Of a DNA stretch of 64,000 nt, positions 54,729 through 63,998 are shown piece by piece; the first letter of the stretch is position 1, and each line of letters begins with the position of its first letter. This DNA comes from Saccharospirillum sp. MSK14-1. GTDB taxonomy: Bacteria > Pseudomonadota > Gammaproteobacteria > Pseudomonadales > Natronospirillaceae. The DNA is taken from NCBI RefSeq assembly GCF_003054965.1, contig NZ_MIES01000005.1, forward strand, positions 19,348 to 83,347. The letters are read 5' to 3'. Both the position numbers and the translations under genes were made by a program. The notes under the pieces were generated by a model. The model saw only the letters and a list, made by a program, of their open reading frames with translations, was not told where the DNA came from and did not search any database.

Positions 54729-56675
54729 TTACTGATTCAGACGATGCTCAATCAAATCATCAACCACCGACGGATCGGCCAAGGTCGAGGTATCACCCAG
54801 AGCATCGTGCTCATTGGCCGCGATCTTCCGCAGAATACGGCGCATGATTTTACCCGAGCGGGTTTTGGGTAAGCCATCGGCCCACTGAATCAAATCGGGC
54901 GAGGCGATGGGGCCAATTTCCTTACGCACCCACTGCACCAGCTCTTTGGTCAGTTCATCCGTCGGTGCAATACCGGCCATGGGACTGACATAGACGTATA
55001 TGCCCTGACCTTTGACGTCATGCGGATAACCGACCACCGCAGCCTCAGAGACCGCCGGGTGCGCTACCAGCGCACTTTCAATCTCGGCCGTACCAAGACG
55101 GTGACCGGAGACGTTCAGAACATCGTCAACGCGACCGGTAATCCAGTAGTAACCATCTTCATCGCGCCGAGCGCCATCCCCGGTGGTGTAGACGCCTTCG
55201 TAAGTGCTGAAGTAGGTCTGGATAAAACGTTCATGATCGCCGTAAACGGTGCGCATCTGGCCTGGCCAGGAATCGGTAATGACCAGGTTGCCTTGAACGG
55301 CCCCTTCCAGCGTACGGCCAGCGTTATCCAGCAATGCCGGCTTCACACCAAAGAAGGGACGCGTCGCTGAGCCGGGCTTCAGATCCGTCGCACCCGGTAG
55401 CGGGCTGATCAAAATGCCGCCGGTCTCGGTCTGCCACCAAGTATCGACGATGGGCAGCTTGGCGTTACCGAAGTTCTGGTGATACCACTCCCAGGCTTCC
55501 GGGTTGATCGGCTCACCCACCGAGCCGAGCAGGCGCAGTGACGACAGATCAACGCCTTTGTAAGCTTCATCGCCTTTAGCCATCAACGCACGAATGGCGG
55601 TTGGCGCTGTGTAGAGGACATTGACCTTGTGCTTTTCAATCACCTGGCCAATACGCTTGACCGATGGATAGGTCGGCACCCCTTCAAACATCAGTGTCTG
55701 GGCTCCATTGGCCAAAGGTCCGTACAGAATGTAGGAGTGACCGGTGACCCAGCCGACATCGGCTGCGCACCAGTAAACGTCGCCGTCTTTGTAATCGAAC
55801 ACGTATTGATGCGTGATCGAGGCATAGACCAGATAACCGCCTGTGGTGTGCAATACGCCTTTCGGTTTACCGGTGGAACCCGAGGTGTAGAGGATAAACA
55901 ACGGGTCTTCCGCCTTCATTTCTTCAGCCGGGCAATCGTCCGATGCCTGAGCGACGGCATCGTGATACCAGACGTCACGACCGTCCTTCCAATCAACCTT
56001 GCCGCCGGTACGACGGACCACCAGCACCTTATCAACACAGTCGGTACCGGCTTGTTCCAATGCTTTATCGACATTGACCTTGAGTGGGACCTTCTTGGCG
56101 CCGCGCAAGCCTTCGTCGGCCGTAATCACCACATTGGAGGTACAGTCTTCAATACGGCCGGCCAGGGCATCCGGAGAGAACCCGCCAAAAACCACAGAGT
56201 GAATCGCGCCGATACGGGCGCAAGCCAGCATGGCGTAGGCCGCTTCCGGCACCATGGGCATGTAGATGGTCACCCGGTCGCCTTTCTTCACGCCCAGGTC
56301 TTTCAGCGCATTCGCCAGGCGGCAGACGTGACCGTGTAATTCGCGATAGCTGATGGTTTGTTTTTCATCGGTCGGCTCGTCCGGCTCGAAAATAATGGCC
56401 GGCTGGTTACCGCGAGTTTCCAAATGGCGATCGATGCAGTTGTAAGCAACGTTCAGCGTGCCATCGTGGAACCATTTGATGTGCAGGTCGTTTTTGTCGA
56501 AGCTGACGTCTTTAACCTGAGTGTAGGGTTTGAACCAGTCCAGCCGTTGCCCCTGTTCACGCCAGAAGCCTTCGTTGTCATCGACTGACTGCTGATAGAG
56601 GCGCTGGTAATCGTCGCTTTTGATCAGTGCCCGATCGCGGGCTGCACTGGGCACCGGATAGACTTTGCTTTCCAT
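54729..56675 (-). CDS. acs: Acetyl-CoA synthetase
   Basis: 648 residues, the normal Acs length. AMP-binding P-loop [14 protein letters not shown]; acetyl-pocket region [36 protein letters not shown]; and the acetylatable lysine in [12 protein letters not shown] near the C-terminus. It scavenges acetate by ATP-dependent activation. The leader has a GGGGA Shine-Dalgarno, a CA motif just upstream of it, and an inverted repeat. CrbR is the probable activator. Confidence 0.98.
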   Translation of the reverse strand: MESKVYPVPSAARDRALIKSDDYQRLYQQSVDDNEGFWREQGQRLDWFKPYTQVKDVSFDKNDLHIKWFHDGTLNVAYNCIDRHLETRGNQPAIIFEPDEPTDEKQTISYRELHGHVCRLANALKDLGVKKGDRVTIYMPMVPEAAYAMLACARIGAIHSVVFGGFSPDALAGRIEDCTSNVVITADEGLRGAKKVPLKVNVDKALEQAGTDCVDKVLVVRRTGGKVDWKDGRDVWYHDAVAQASDDCPAEEMKAEDPLFILYTSGSTGKPKGVLHTTGGYLVYASITHQYVFDYKDGDVYWCAADVGWVTGHSYILYGPLANGAQTLMFEGVPTYPSVKRIGQVIEKHKVNVLYTAPTAIRALMAKGDEAYKGVDLSSLRLLGSVGEPINPEAWEWYHQNFGNAKLPIVDTWWQTETGGILISPLPGATDLKPGSATRPFFGVKPALLDNAGRTLEGAVQGNLVITDSWPGQMRTVYGDHERFIQTYFSTYEGVYTTGDGARRDEDGYYWITGRVDDVLNVSGHRLGTAEIESALVAHPAVSEAAVVGYPHDVKGQGIYVYVSPMAGIAPTDELTKELVQWVRKEIGPIASPDLIQWADGLPKTRSGKIMRRILRKIAANEHDALGDTSTLADPSVVDDLIEHRLNQ

Positions 56676-56688
56676 TTTGTTTCCCCTG

Positions 56689-56696
56689 TTTTTGTT
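56689..56696 (-). promoter_or_regulatory. acs: CA motif beside the acs Shine-Dalgarno
   Basis: Read on the minus strand, AACAAAAA lies three to four bases upstream of the GGGG Shine-Dalgarno and 14 bases upstream of the ATG. AANAANAA near the ribosome-binding site is how Hfq/Crc represses carbon-scavenging genes in Pseudomonas. acs is a plausible target. Confidence 0.4.
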
Positions 56697-56712
56697 CTAA
56701 GTTCAGTCTTAG
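56697..56712. promoter_or_regulatory. acs: Inverted repeat CTAAG-N6-CTTAG in the acs leader
   Basis: CTAAGTTCAGTCTTAG has 5-bp arms with a 6-nt spacer, 22-37 bases before the acs start. It may be a regulator site or a small RNA hairpin in the leader. No match to a known CrbR site can be claimed. Confidence 0.35.
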
Positions 56713-56771
56713 GGACTACATTGTTGTGCTGCGTTGTCGACTCACAATGAGACATTAGTCGATCCGCATTT

Positions 56772-56793
56772 AAAGCCCGGTCAATCGCCGGGC
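56772..56793 (-). terminator. Probable terminator of the Lon-family gene
   Basis: On the minus strand GCCCGG-N7-CCGGGC forms a 6-bp GC stem followed by TTTAAAT. The U-run is short. It lies 46 bp past the Lon-family stop. Confidence 0.5.
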
Positions 56794-56839
56794 CATCGGC
56801 CTAAGCCACCGCTGCATTTTTACTCAGCGATACCAGCGC

Positions 56840-59245
56840 TCAGCCATCTTCTTCGGTCTCCTGATAATTCTCAAACAGCTGTTTAAGTGCGGCCTGGGCA
56901 CGACCATTCACCGTGTCTTTCGGGAACAGGCCGCTGCTGTCCATTTGCCCGGGTGTTTGACCCGTTAACATCTCCAATGCCTGATATACGTGACGCACGG
57001 CCAAAATACGGAACTGACCGGCCTCGACGGCGTCAATCACCGCTTTACGCAACATCAGATGCTTAAGGTTATCCACCGGAATAATAACGCCTTCCTGACC
57101 GGTCAAACCACGCTGCTCACAGAGTTTGAAAAAGCCTTCGATCTTTTCGTTAATGCCACCGACCGCTTGCACTTCACCCAACTGATTCATCGAACCGGTA
57201 ATAGCCAAACATTGTTGCACGGGCGCTTGTGCAATGGATGACAAGAGCGCGCAATATTCCGCAACGGTTGCGCTGTCACCGTCAACATGACCATAACTTT
57301 GTTCCATGGCGATGTGAGCGGACAGTGTCAACGGAAAACGCCGGCCGAAATCGTGCCCTAAAAAGCCGCCGAGAATCATCACACCTTTAGAGTGAATGGC
57401 CTGACCAAGCTCAACTTCACGCTCAATATCGACCACGCCTTTCGCGCCAACATGGACCGTCGCGGTGATGCGTGCCGGAGAACCAAAACGGCTTTCACCA
57501 ATTTCCATCACGGTCAGACCGTTAACGCACCCCACTCGCTCACCGGTGGTATCAATCAGAACGGTTCCTTCCTGAATCTCCGTCAGCATCTGATCGGCAA
57601 TACGACCATTGCGATATTCTGCAGCAGTGAGTGCTCGCTCAACGTGCTCGTAATCAATCACTTTGGCTTCATCGTGACGACACAAAAAATCAGCTTCAGC
57701 GAAAACTTTAAAGACTTTGATCACCTGAGCTGACAACCGACCCTGGTGTTCGGCTTCGCGCAAACTGTACTCAATTAATCGTTCCAGAGCGCTGCGCGTT
57801 AATGGCCTCAAACCTTTGTCTTCACCATAGGCTTTAATGCGCAGAATGAGGTTATCGACAGTTTCTTGATTGCGCGGAATAAAATTATCGAAATCGACAG
57901 GTACCCGAAACAGTTCATTAAATTCCGGATCCCACTCTTGCAGCTGATAATAAATATCGCGCGAACCAAGCAGAATAATTTTCACGTTCAACGGAATGCT
58001 CTGCGGACTGAGCGTCACCGAGTGCATCAAGCTGGCGTCGATAAAGGGCGACTCCATTTTCAGTTCGCGCGTTTTCAGAGCCAGCTTCAATGCGTCCCAA
58101 GCAAAGGGTTCAATCAATAATTTTTCAGCATCCAATATCAAATAACCGCCATTGGCTTTGAGCAAACTGCCTGGGCGAATTAATTGGAAATTGGTGACCG
58201 GCATACCTTGTTGAGTCGCGTACTCAATGCGACCAAAAAGGTTCTGATAAGTCGGCAGCATTTCATAAACAACCGGCACACCGGCGTTCATTTCACGCTG
58301 TGTTAACAGGTTCGGTTTCAGATACGCCTGCAGCGCCTGTTTACGCTCCTGATCACTGCGCGCTTCCAAGCCTAATTCATCGGCATAAAGCTCGAGAATT
58401 AATGGTGGTAAGTGCGTTTTAATGGCGCGCAAATATCGCAAAACACTGAGCTGGCTTTGGTATTTTACTTCCAGCTCTTTGAGCATGGGTTTAATGGCTT
58501 GCTGCACCGTTTCAGTGTTCAGCTGACGCAACTGTTCCGAGGTATTACGGCGCCAGGTCGGCAGCTCAAGCAGCTGCTCGTTGAGGTATTCTTCAATTTC
58601 ACCAATGCGCTTTTGGAACTCAGTGCGCAGGTCTTCCGGCAATTGGGCAAACTCGGTTTCATCCAAGGCTTTGCCATCAATGACCGGCAGCAGCATGACG
58701 CTGTTCGAATCGGAAACTACGGCCACGTCCTGCTGGTTGGCGAAACGTTCGACCGTTGCCATGGCGGCGTCGTACTTTTGATTAAAACCACGATCGAGGG
58801 CGGTGCGCTTGCGCTGATACGTTGGGTTTTCAAACGCCGCCGGGAAGGTGTCCATCAGGTCTTCGATGAAGCTGTTGATTGCTTTCGACAAGTCTTCGCC
58901 ACGAGCCGCAGGCAGCTCCAACGTCATTGGCTCGCGCGGGGTTTCGAAGTTGTTGATATAGGCCCACTCGGAGGGGGCCGCCTGGCTTTCGGCCAAATCC
59001 TTAACGTAGTTCGAGACCAGCGATTGCCGTCCGGTGCCCGATTCACCCATCACATAGAGGTTGTAACCGGTCCCGCGCATGGCGATGCCGAATTCCAGGG
59101 ATTCCTTGGCGCGCGGCTGCCCCAGAAAACCGCTGTTTCCTTCGAGGTCTGCTGTGGTTTCGATATTCAGATGACTCAGGTCGACCTGAGCCTTGAGTTG
59201 ATGCGCCGCCAAAGGGCGCAAGGAAGCGGAGTCGTACTGAGACAT
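56840..59245 (-). CDS. Lon-family (LonB/YcbZ-like) ATP-dependent protease
   Basis: 801 residues. The ATPase-like N-terminal region has VMGESGTGRQSLVSNYV, where the P-loop lysine is replaced by Arg, as is common in this family, plus a coiled-coil insertion (about residues 130-300). The C-terminal Lon protease domain has the catalytic Ser in HVDGDSATVAEYCALLSSIA and Lys in VGGINEKIEGFFKLCE. It is soluble, unlike archaeal LonB. It probably degrades specific or damaged proteins. It is longer than E. coli YcbZ but matches the ~800-residue proteins of pseudomonads. Confidence 0.9.
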   Translation of the reverse strand: MSQYDSASLRPLAAHQLKAQVDLSHLNIETTADLEGNSGFLGQPRAKESLEFGIAMRGTGYNLYVMGESGTGRQSLVSNYVKDLAESQAAPSEWAYINNFETPREPMTLELPAARGEDLSKAINSFIEDLMDTFPAAFENPTYQRKRTALDRGFNQKYDAAMATVERFANQQDVAVVSDSNSVMLLPVIDGKALDETEFAQLPEDLRTEFQKRIGEIEEYLNEQLLELPTWRRNTSEQLRQLNTETVQQAIKPMLKELEVKYQSQLSVLRYLRAIKTHLPPLILELYADELGLEARSDQERKQALQAYLKPNLLTQREMNAGVPVVYEMLPTYQNLFGRIEYATQQGMPVTNFQLIRPGSLLKANGGYLILDAEKLLIEPFAWDALKLALKTRELKMESPFIDASLMHSVTLSPQSIPLNVKIILLGSRDIYYQLQEWDPEFNELFRVPVDFDNFIPRNQETVDNLILRIKAYGEDKGLRPLTRSALERLIEYSLREAEHQGRLSAQVIKVFKVFAEADFLCRHDEAKVIDYEHVERALTAAEYRNGRIADQMLTEIQEGTVLIDTTGERVGCVNGLTVMEIGESRFGSPARITATVHVGAKGVVDIEREVELGQAIHSKGVMILGGFLGHDFGRRFPLTLSAHIAMEQSYGHVDGDSATVAEYCALLSSIAQAPVQQCLAITGSMNQLGEVQAVGGINEKIEGFFKLCEQRGLTGQEGVIIPVDNLKHLMLRKAVIDAVEAGQFRILAVRHVYQALEMLTGQTPGQMDSSGLFPKDTVNGRAQAALKQLFENYQETEEDG

Positions 59246-59274
59246 GGAGGTCCTTCAGCGGGCAGTGCCCGACG

Positions 59275-60069
59275 TCAAACGGCTACCTCGCCCTTGATGT
59301 GCGGGTGGGCCTGATAGTCGAGGATTTCGAAATCTTCGAACCGATAGTCAAACAGACTGGCCGGTTTTCGGTGAATCGACAAGCGTGGCAACGGGTATGG
59401 TTCACGGGTCAGTTGCAGATCGGTTTGTTCGGCGTGGTTCGAATAGATATGCACATCGCCACCACTCCAGACGAAATCACCAACGTCCAGACCCACTTGT
59501 TGCGCCATCATATGGGTCAGCAATGCGTAGGAGGCAATGTTGAACGGTAAGCCAAGGAAAACATCGCAAGAGCGCTGATAGAGCTGGCAACTGAGCCGGC
59601 CATCGGCCACATAGAATTGAAACAAACTGTGGCAGGGTGGCAGGGCCATCTGGTCGACATCGGCCGGATTATAAGCCACCACCAGCATGCGGCGACTGTC
59701 CGGGTTGGTCTTGAGCGTATTCAACACTTGGCTGATCTGGTCAATGGTGTCGCCATCCGGCGTACGCCAGCTGCGCCATTGCTGGCCGTAAACCGGTCCC
59801 AAATCGCCATTCTCGTCAGCCCATTCGTCCCAGATTCGGACACCGTTTTCCTTCAGATAGCGAATATTGGTATCACCGCTGAGGAACCACAGCAGCTCAT
59901 GAATGATCGAGCGCAGGTGCAGCTTTTTCGTGGTCACCAACGGAAAGCCTTGCTGCAGATCAAAGCGCATCTGGTAACCGAACACACTGTTTGTGCCGAC
60001 GCCGGTGCGGTCTTCTTTCGTCGCCCCGTGCGCTTTGATGTGACGGATCAAATCCAGGTATTGCTTCAT
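59275..60069 (-). CDS. thyA: Thymidylate synthase ThyA
   Basis: 264 residues, the E. coli length. The catalytic Cys is in [13 protein letters not shown]. Other signatures: [54 protein letters not shown] and [11 protein letters not shown]. It converts dUMP to dTMP using methylene-THF. The start overlaps the lgt stop (ATGA), the usual lgt-thyA operon. Confidence 0.99.
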   Translation of the reverse strand: MKQYLDLIRHIKAHGATKEDRTGVGTNSVFGYQMRFDLQQGFPLVTTKKLHLRSIIHELLWFLSGDTNIRYLKENGVRIWDEWADENGDLGPVYGQQWRSWRTPDGDTIDQISQVLNTLKTNPDSRRMLVVAYNPADVDQMALPPCHSLFQFYVADGRLSCQLYQRSCDVFLGLPFNIASYALLTHMMAQQVGLDVGDFVWSGGDVHIYSNHAEQTDLQLTREPYPLPRLSIHRKPASLFDYRFEDFEILDYQAHPHIKGEVAV

Positions 60070-60890
60070 GCCTTCTTGCCTTTTTGTACCGCTGCGTCGG
60101 TTTCATAAACGGGTTTACGATAAGCCCAGACCAACATGCCAATGCCGATCAGAATCATAGGAACGGACAACAGCATGCCTTGAGTCACAAAGCCTAACGC
60201 CTGGAAGCCCAGATGAGCATCGGGTTCGCGGAAGAATTCAGCTGCAATACGCAGTACCCCGTAGCCAATCATAAAGAAACCCGATACGGCCATACGCGGA
60301 CGCGGTTTGCGGCTGAACCACCACAACACCAAAAATAAAACCAGGCCTTCGCCGGCCATCTGATAGAGCTGAGACGGATGGCGCGTCAGGCCATCAACCT
60401 GAGGAAAGATCATGCCCCAGGAAACGTCCGTCGACCGGCCCCAAAGTTCGCCATTGATGAAGTTACCCAGACGACCGAAAAACAAGCCTGGTGGCACCAG
60501 AGGTGCGACAAAATCGCCCACCGTGAAAATGGCCATGTTACGGCGTTTGGCAAAGAGGATGACGGCCACAGCAACGCCAATAAACCCGCCATGGAAACTC
60601 ATGCCACCGTCCCAGATGCGGATTAGATAAAGCGGGTTCTGGAAGAACAGATCCAAATGGTAGAACAGGACATAGCCAATACGGCCACCGAGCACAATGC
60701 CGAGGACAATATAGAACAGCAGGTCACTGACCTGTTCCGGTGTAAAACCACGCCAGCTTTGGCGCTTGGCACGCCATATGCCTAAGTACAGCCCGGCCAC
60801 AAAGCCAAGCAGATACATCAAACCATACCACTGCACCTGGATTGGTCCCCAGATATGCAGCGCAACCGGATCAAATTGCGGGTGAATCAT
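60066..60890 (-). CDS. lgt: Prolipoprotein diacylglyceryl transferase
   Basis: 274 residues, seven predicted helices. The signature [14 protein letters not shown] and the N-terminal His/Tyr segments ([19 protein letters not shown]) are intact. It transfers diacylglycerol to the lipobox Cys of prolipoproteins in the inner membrane. It is coupled to thyA by a 4-bp overlap. Confidence 0.98.
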   Translation of the reverse strand: MIHPQFDPVALHIWGPIQVQWYGLMYLLGFVAGLYLGIWRAKRQSWRGFTPEQVSDLLFYIVLGIVLGGRIGYVLFYHLDLFFQNPLYLIRIWDGGMSFHGGFIGVAVAVILFAKRRNMAIFTVGDFVAPLVPPGLFFGRLGNFINGELWGRSTDVSWGMIFPQVDGLTRHPSQLYQMAGEGLVLFLVLWWFSRKPRPRMAVSGFFMIGYGVLRIAAEFFREPDAHLGFQALGFVTQGMLLSVPMILIGIGMLVWAYRKPVYETDAAVQKGKKA

Positions 60891-60976
60891 CGGCGCGTCC
60901 TCAATGCTGAAGACGGCATCATACCAGAGGCGCTATGGCGCTCCTATGACTGCCGTCCTCAGTTTCGCCGAGCGAT

Positions 60977-61972
60977 TCAACGACCGAAACGATCCCGATC
61001 GTGGGGCGCATCGAAGCTCAGCTGAGGCCCTTTTGGCACAACCCGATGCGGATTGATGGTGTCGTGGCTGTAGTAGTAGTGCCGCTTGATGTGAACCAAA
61101 TCGACCGTTTCAGCGATGCCTGGCTGCTGATACAGATCGCGAACGTAGTTTTGCAAGTTCGGGTAGTCAGCAATACGACGCAGATTGCACTTAAAGTGGC
61201 CGATATAGACCGCATCAAATCGAACCAGAGTGGTAAATAAACGCCAGTCCGCTTCGGTAATTTGATCGCCCGCCAAATAACGCTGTTGAGACAGTCTGTC
61301 TTCCAACCAATCCAGGCTTTCAAACAGGTCATTAAAAGCCGCTTCATAGGCATCCTGGGTGGTCGCAAAGCCGGCCTTGTAAACACCATTATTAACGGTG
61401 TGATACACGCGTTCGTTCACTTCATCGATGATGTCACGCAGTGATGCTGGGTAATAATCCAAGGTATTGCCGGTAATACCATCGAAGGCAGAGTTGAACA
61501 TGCGGATGATTTCGGCACTCTCGTTACTGGCAATGGTTTGTTGCTGTTTGTCCCACAATACCGGGACGGTAACGCGGCCGGTGTAATCCTCTTTGGCTCG
61601 CAGATACAGCTCGTAATGACGCTTGAGCCCGTAGAGGTCGTCGCCGATTGGCGTAGCGCTGGGCAATTCGGGACCATCATAGACCCAGCCGTCCTCCAGC
61701 ATATCCGGGTGAACAACGGATACACCAATGTGCGACTCGAGCCCTTTCAGTTTGCGAAAGATCAGCGCGCGATGCGCCCAGGGGCAGGCCATGGAAACAT
61801 AGAGGTGGTAACGACCGGACTCGGCCATGAACCCGCCGCGACCGGATGGACCTGGCTCGCCATCGACCGTCACCCAGTTACGAAAATAGGCGTCTTCGCG
61901 CTGAAACTTGCCCCCTGTCTTGCTGGTGTCGTACCAGCGATCTTGCCATTGTCCGTTAACCAAAAGACCCAT
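60977..61972 (-). CDS. yqjG: Glutathionyl-hydroquinone reductase (Xi-class GST, YqjG-like)
   Basis: 331 residues. The catalytic motif is SMACPWAHRALIFRKLKGLE. The N-terminal part reads GLLVNGQWQDRWYDTSKTGGKFQRE, and later NESAEIIRMFNSAF and HYYYSHDTINPHRVVPKGP are diagnostic of Xi-class GSTs. It reduces glutathionyl-hydroquinones and protects against quinone stress. It is a single gene with no operon partner. Confidence 0.95.
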   Translation of the reverse strand: MGLLVNGQWQDRWYDTSKTGGKFQREDAYFRNWVTVDGEPGPSGRGGFMAESGRYHLYVSMACPWAHRALIFRKLKGLESHIGVSVVHPDMLEDGWVYDGPELPSATPIGDDLYGLKRHYELYLRAKEDYTGRVTVPVLWDKQQQTIASNESAEIIRMFNSAFDGITGNTLDYYPASLRDIIDEVNERVYHTVNNGVYKAGFATTQDAYEAAFNDLFESLDWLEDRLSQQRYLAGDQITEADWRLFTTLVRFDAVYIGHFKCNLRRIADYPNLQNYVRDLYQQPGIAETVDLVHIKRHYYYSHDTINPHRVVPKGPQLSFDAPHDRDRFGR

Positions 61973-62172
61973 CTTATCCTCGCTTCAGCACCCTTAGACG
62001 CACTGACTGATCGATTTATTCATTATCCTCAGGCTATGTTAGTTCCGATGCGTTGTAATCACAGCAGAACATCCTGACGCTGGCCTTCAGAATATTTGAA
62101 GCGCTGCGTAAGGACGTTACGAGCAAGCTGAACTATGCTTACGGCAAAGCTGATGAAGTTGCGTTGCATAGA

Positions 62173-63087
62173 ATGGATGTTCAGACAATCCTGAACGAAA
62201 CGCTGGATGCGACTCAGGTGGGGATTAATATCTGCGACCCTCAGGATCGACTGATTTATTGCAATCCCGCCTGTGCCCAGTTGTTTAATCTTCCTGTCGA
62301 AGGCGTGCTTGGCCGTTCCTGGTATGACGTCATGCGTCATTGCTACTATGGGGACGGCACCTTAGCGATCGATACCGACGACATAGAAGGCTGGCTTGAG
62401 ACGGCTCGTCAAAAACGCCAATTCAACCGCTACCGTACCTTCGAAATGGACACACGTGATGGCCGCTGGTTTCTCTGCTCGGAATACCGCCACCCTTCCG
62501 GTTGTTTAGTTTTTCAGGCGACGGAAAACACCCGCCAGAAGCGATTGGAACTACAATTGGTCGAGACCAAACGGCAACTTGAAGAACTGGTCAGTCACGA
62601 CGACCTGACCGGCCTGCATAACCGACGTTTTTTTCTGGAAGAATTACATCGCACCCTGACGCAACAAGACGGCTTACCGGGTGATTCCAGCTTGTTGATG
62701 ATCGACTTAGATTTTTTTAAATCGATCAACGACAACTTCGGCCACGCCAGTGGCGATCAGGTGTTAAAAGAATTCAGTTATCTGCTTCCGGACCTACTAC
62801 GGCCCTATGATCAGGCAGCACGGATCGGTGGCGAAGAATTTGCTGTATTTCTGCCCGATACCCAGGCTCAGGAAGGGCACCGAATCGCAGAACGAATTCG
62901 TAAAACGGTTGGTGAGCATCGCTGGTCTGGTTTTGAAGCAGATTTCCGTCTGACATTGTCCATTGGCGGCATCAGTTGCAAGCCCGGCTCTGTCGCCCCC
63001 GACGAACTGCTTGCCCGGGCCGACAAGGCACTCTATCAAGCTAAATCGGAAGGCCGTGACCGAGTCATTTGGGAAGGTTACCCCTAA
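62173..63087 (+). CDS. PAS-domain diguanylate cyclase (GGDEF)
   Basis: 304 residues from the ATG at 62173 (MDVQTILNETLDATQVGINICDPQDRLIYCN); a TTG three codons earlier is weaker. PAS domain (about residues 8-120) with AGE-type core YCNPACAQLFNLPVEGVLGRS. A short coiled coil leads to GGDEF: SHDDLTGLHNRRFFLEEL, then active-site AARIGGEEFAVFLPDT. It is cytoplasmic. It should make cyclic-di-GMP in response to a redox, oxygen or small-molecule cue sensed by the PAS. There is no EAL. Confidence 0.93.
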   Translation: MDVQTILNETLDATQVGINICDPQDRLIYCNPACAQLFNLPVEGVLGRSWYDVMRHCYYGDGTLAIDTDDIEGWLETARQKRQFNRYRTFEMDTRDGRWFLCSEYRHPSGCLVFQATENTRQKRLELQLVETKRQLEELVSHDDLTGLHNRRFFLEELHRTLTQQDGLPGDSSLLMIDLDFFKSINDNFGHASGDQVLKEFSYLLPDLLRPYDQAARIGGEEFAVFLPDTQAQEGHRIAERIRKTVGEHRWSGFEADFRLTLSIGGISCKPGSVAPDELLARADKALYQAKSEGRDRVIWEGYP

Positions 63088-63091
63088 AACC

Positions 63092-63118
63092 AAAAAAGGC
63101 GGCCTAAGCCGCCTTTTT
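63092..63118. terminator. Bidirectional rho-independent terminator
   Basis: GGCGGC (63098-63103), CTAA loop and GCCGCC (63108-63113) are flanked by AAAAAA on the left and TTTTT on the right. This serves both the PAS-GGDEF gene (plus) and the cytochrome c5 gene (minus). Confidence 0.9.
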
Positions 63119-63134
63119 AGTGCTCAACATCGCT

Positions 63135-63548
63135 TTATTGAACGGATGCCAGCATATGATCCACTGCGGCCTGAACTTCTTCATCACTCAGGCTAGCATT
63201 ACCACCTTTCGCAGGCATGGTATTAAAACCGTTAATGGCGTGGTCGTAGAGCGTTTCAACGCCTTTATCGATACGTGCCGACCAGTCTCCAGCATTGCCC
63301 AAACGCGGCGCGTTGAGCACGCCACTGCCATGACAGGCAGCGCAGACATTAGAATAGACTTGGTCACCACTCATCGGACCCTCATTCGCTGAGGAAGCCG
63401 CAGCAACATTAGCCGTTTCACAGGGCTGCCCCTCAATGCAGACATTACCGGCAGGGGTCAAACGATCACGCACCTGGTCTTCATACGACTCGCCCCAGGC
63501 CAAGCCAGCTAACAATGTGAAGGTCATCAGCACTAGCAGTTTTTTCAT
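63135..63548 (-). CDS. Cytochrome c5-family monohaem protein
   Basis: 137 residues from the ATG at 63548 (MKKLLVLMTFTLLAGLAWGES), which gives a clean signal peptide; an upstream in-frame start at 63587 would extend it without reason. The haem motif is CAACH in VYSNVCAACHGSGVLNAPRLGNAGDW. The distal Met is in GFNTMPAKGGNASLSDEEVQAAVDHML. An additional Cys pair, NVCIEGQPCETA, precedes the haem domain. It is a periplasmic electron carrier. Confidence 0.93.
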   Translation of the reverse strand: MKKLLVLMTFTLLAGLAWGESYEDQVRDRLTPAGNVCIEGQPCETANVAAASSANEGPMSGDQVYSNVCAACHGSGVLNAPRLGNAGDWSARIDKGVETLYDHAINGFNTMPAKGGNASLSDEEVQAAVDHMLASVQ

Positions 63549-63750
63549 TATCGGACCTGCATCTTTAGGTATTCGAAGGTGGCGCAAGTATAACCAGTAA
63601 CGGGGCCGTTGAAAAACCGGAACATTGGTCTATCGCGCACCGCAGTAGAGCAGGGCAGTGAATGAGTTAAGGCTGTGAACTTCGAGTCCAAAAATGTCGA
63701 GTCGTCGAACCGCCCGAGCCATCTCTGACCGGGGGTTCGCAGACGATGAC

Positions 63751-63795
63751 CCGGGCGGCGTTCCGCTGGGCGGCATCCCGCTGGGCGGCACTCCG
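63751..63795. repeat. 15-bp tandem repeat, three copies
   Basis: Three consecutive units related to CTGGGCGGCATCCCG span 63751-63795 (first unit begins CC). The array lies between the cytochrome c5 gene and the 5S rRNA terminator. It is translatable in several frames (PLGGIPLGGT on the plus strand, PPSGMPPSGT on the minus), but no start site or homology supports a protein. Confidence 0.75.
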
Positions 63796-63838
63796 CTACT
63801 CGTAGAGGAGGTCATCGTGGTGCCTGTGTTGCAGACAA

Positions 63839-63869
63839 TAAAAAACCCCGAACCATCTCTGGTCCGGGG
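63839..63869 (-). terminator. rRNA operon terminator (downstream of 5S)
   Basis: On the minus strand CCCCGGACC and GGTTCGGGG pair with one mismatch around AGAGAT, followed by a T-rich tract (63839-63845). It lies about 10 nt past the 5S 3' end. Confidence 0.85.
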
Positions 63870-63878
63870 CGGTATTAA

Positions 63879-63998
63879 AAGCTTGACGATGACCTACTCT
63901 CACATGGGGAAGCCCCACACTACCATCGGCGAGGCTGCGTTTCACGACTGAGTTCGGCAAGGAGTCAGGTGGTTCCACAGCTCTATGGTCGTCAAGCA
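63879..63998 (-). rRNA. rrf: 5S ribosomal RNA
   Basis: The minus strand reads TGCTTGACGACCATAGAGC at its 5' end, CCGAACTCAGTCGTGAAACG in the middle, and CGCCGATGGTAGTGTGGGG with CCCCATGTGAGAGTAGGTC toward the 3' end; the ends pair (GCTTGACGA with TCGTCAAGC). These are canonical gammaproteobacterial 5S positions over about 120 nt. The rest of the rRNA operon should lie beyond the right edge. Confidence 0.97.

Larger units (their letters stand above)
63549..63878. other. 330-bp non-coding interval between cytochrome c5 gene and 5S rRNA
   Basis: Holds the promoter region of the cytochrome gene, the 15-bp tandem repeat array and the rRNA terminator. Short frames exist in both directions across the repeat, but none has a ribosome-binding site or recognisable product. 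The words CCATCTCTG appear both near 63719 and inside the terminator, suggesting partial duplication of the terminator region. Confidence 0.6.

Noticed and set aside
58412..59314. Plus-strand open frame of 300 codons opposite the Lon-family gene
   Set aside because: It is antisense to conserved Lon sequence and spans into thyA; no independent support.
63694..63951. Small plus-strand frame and minus-strand frame across the 15-bp repeat
   Set aside because: Both run through repeat, terminator or rRNA sequence, lack a ribosome-binding site and give low-complexity products.
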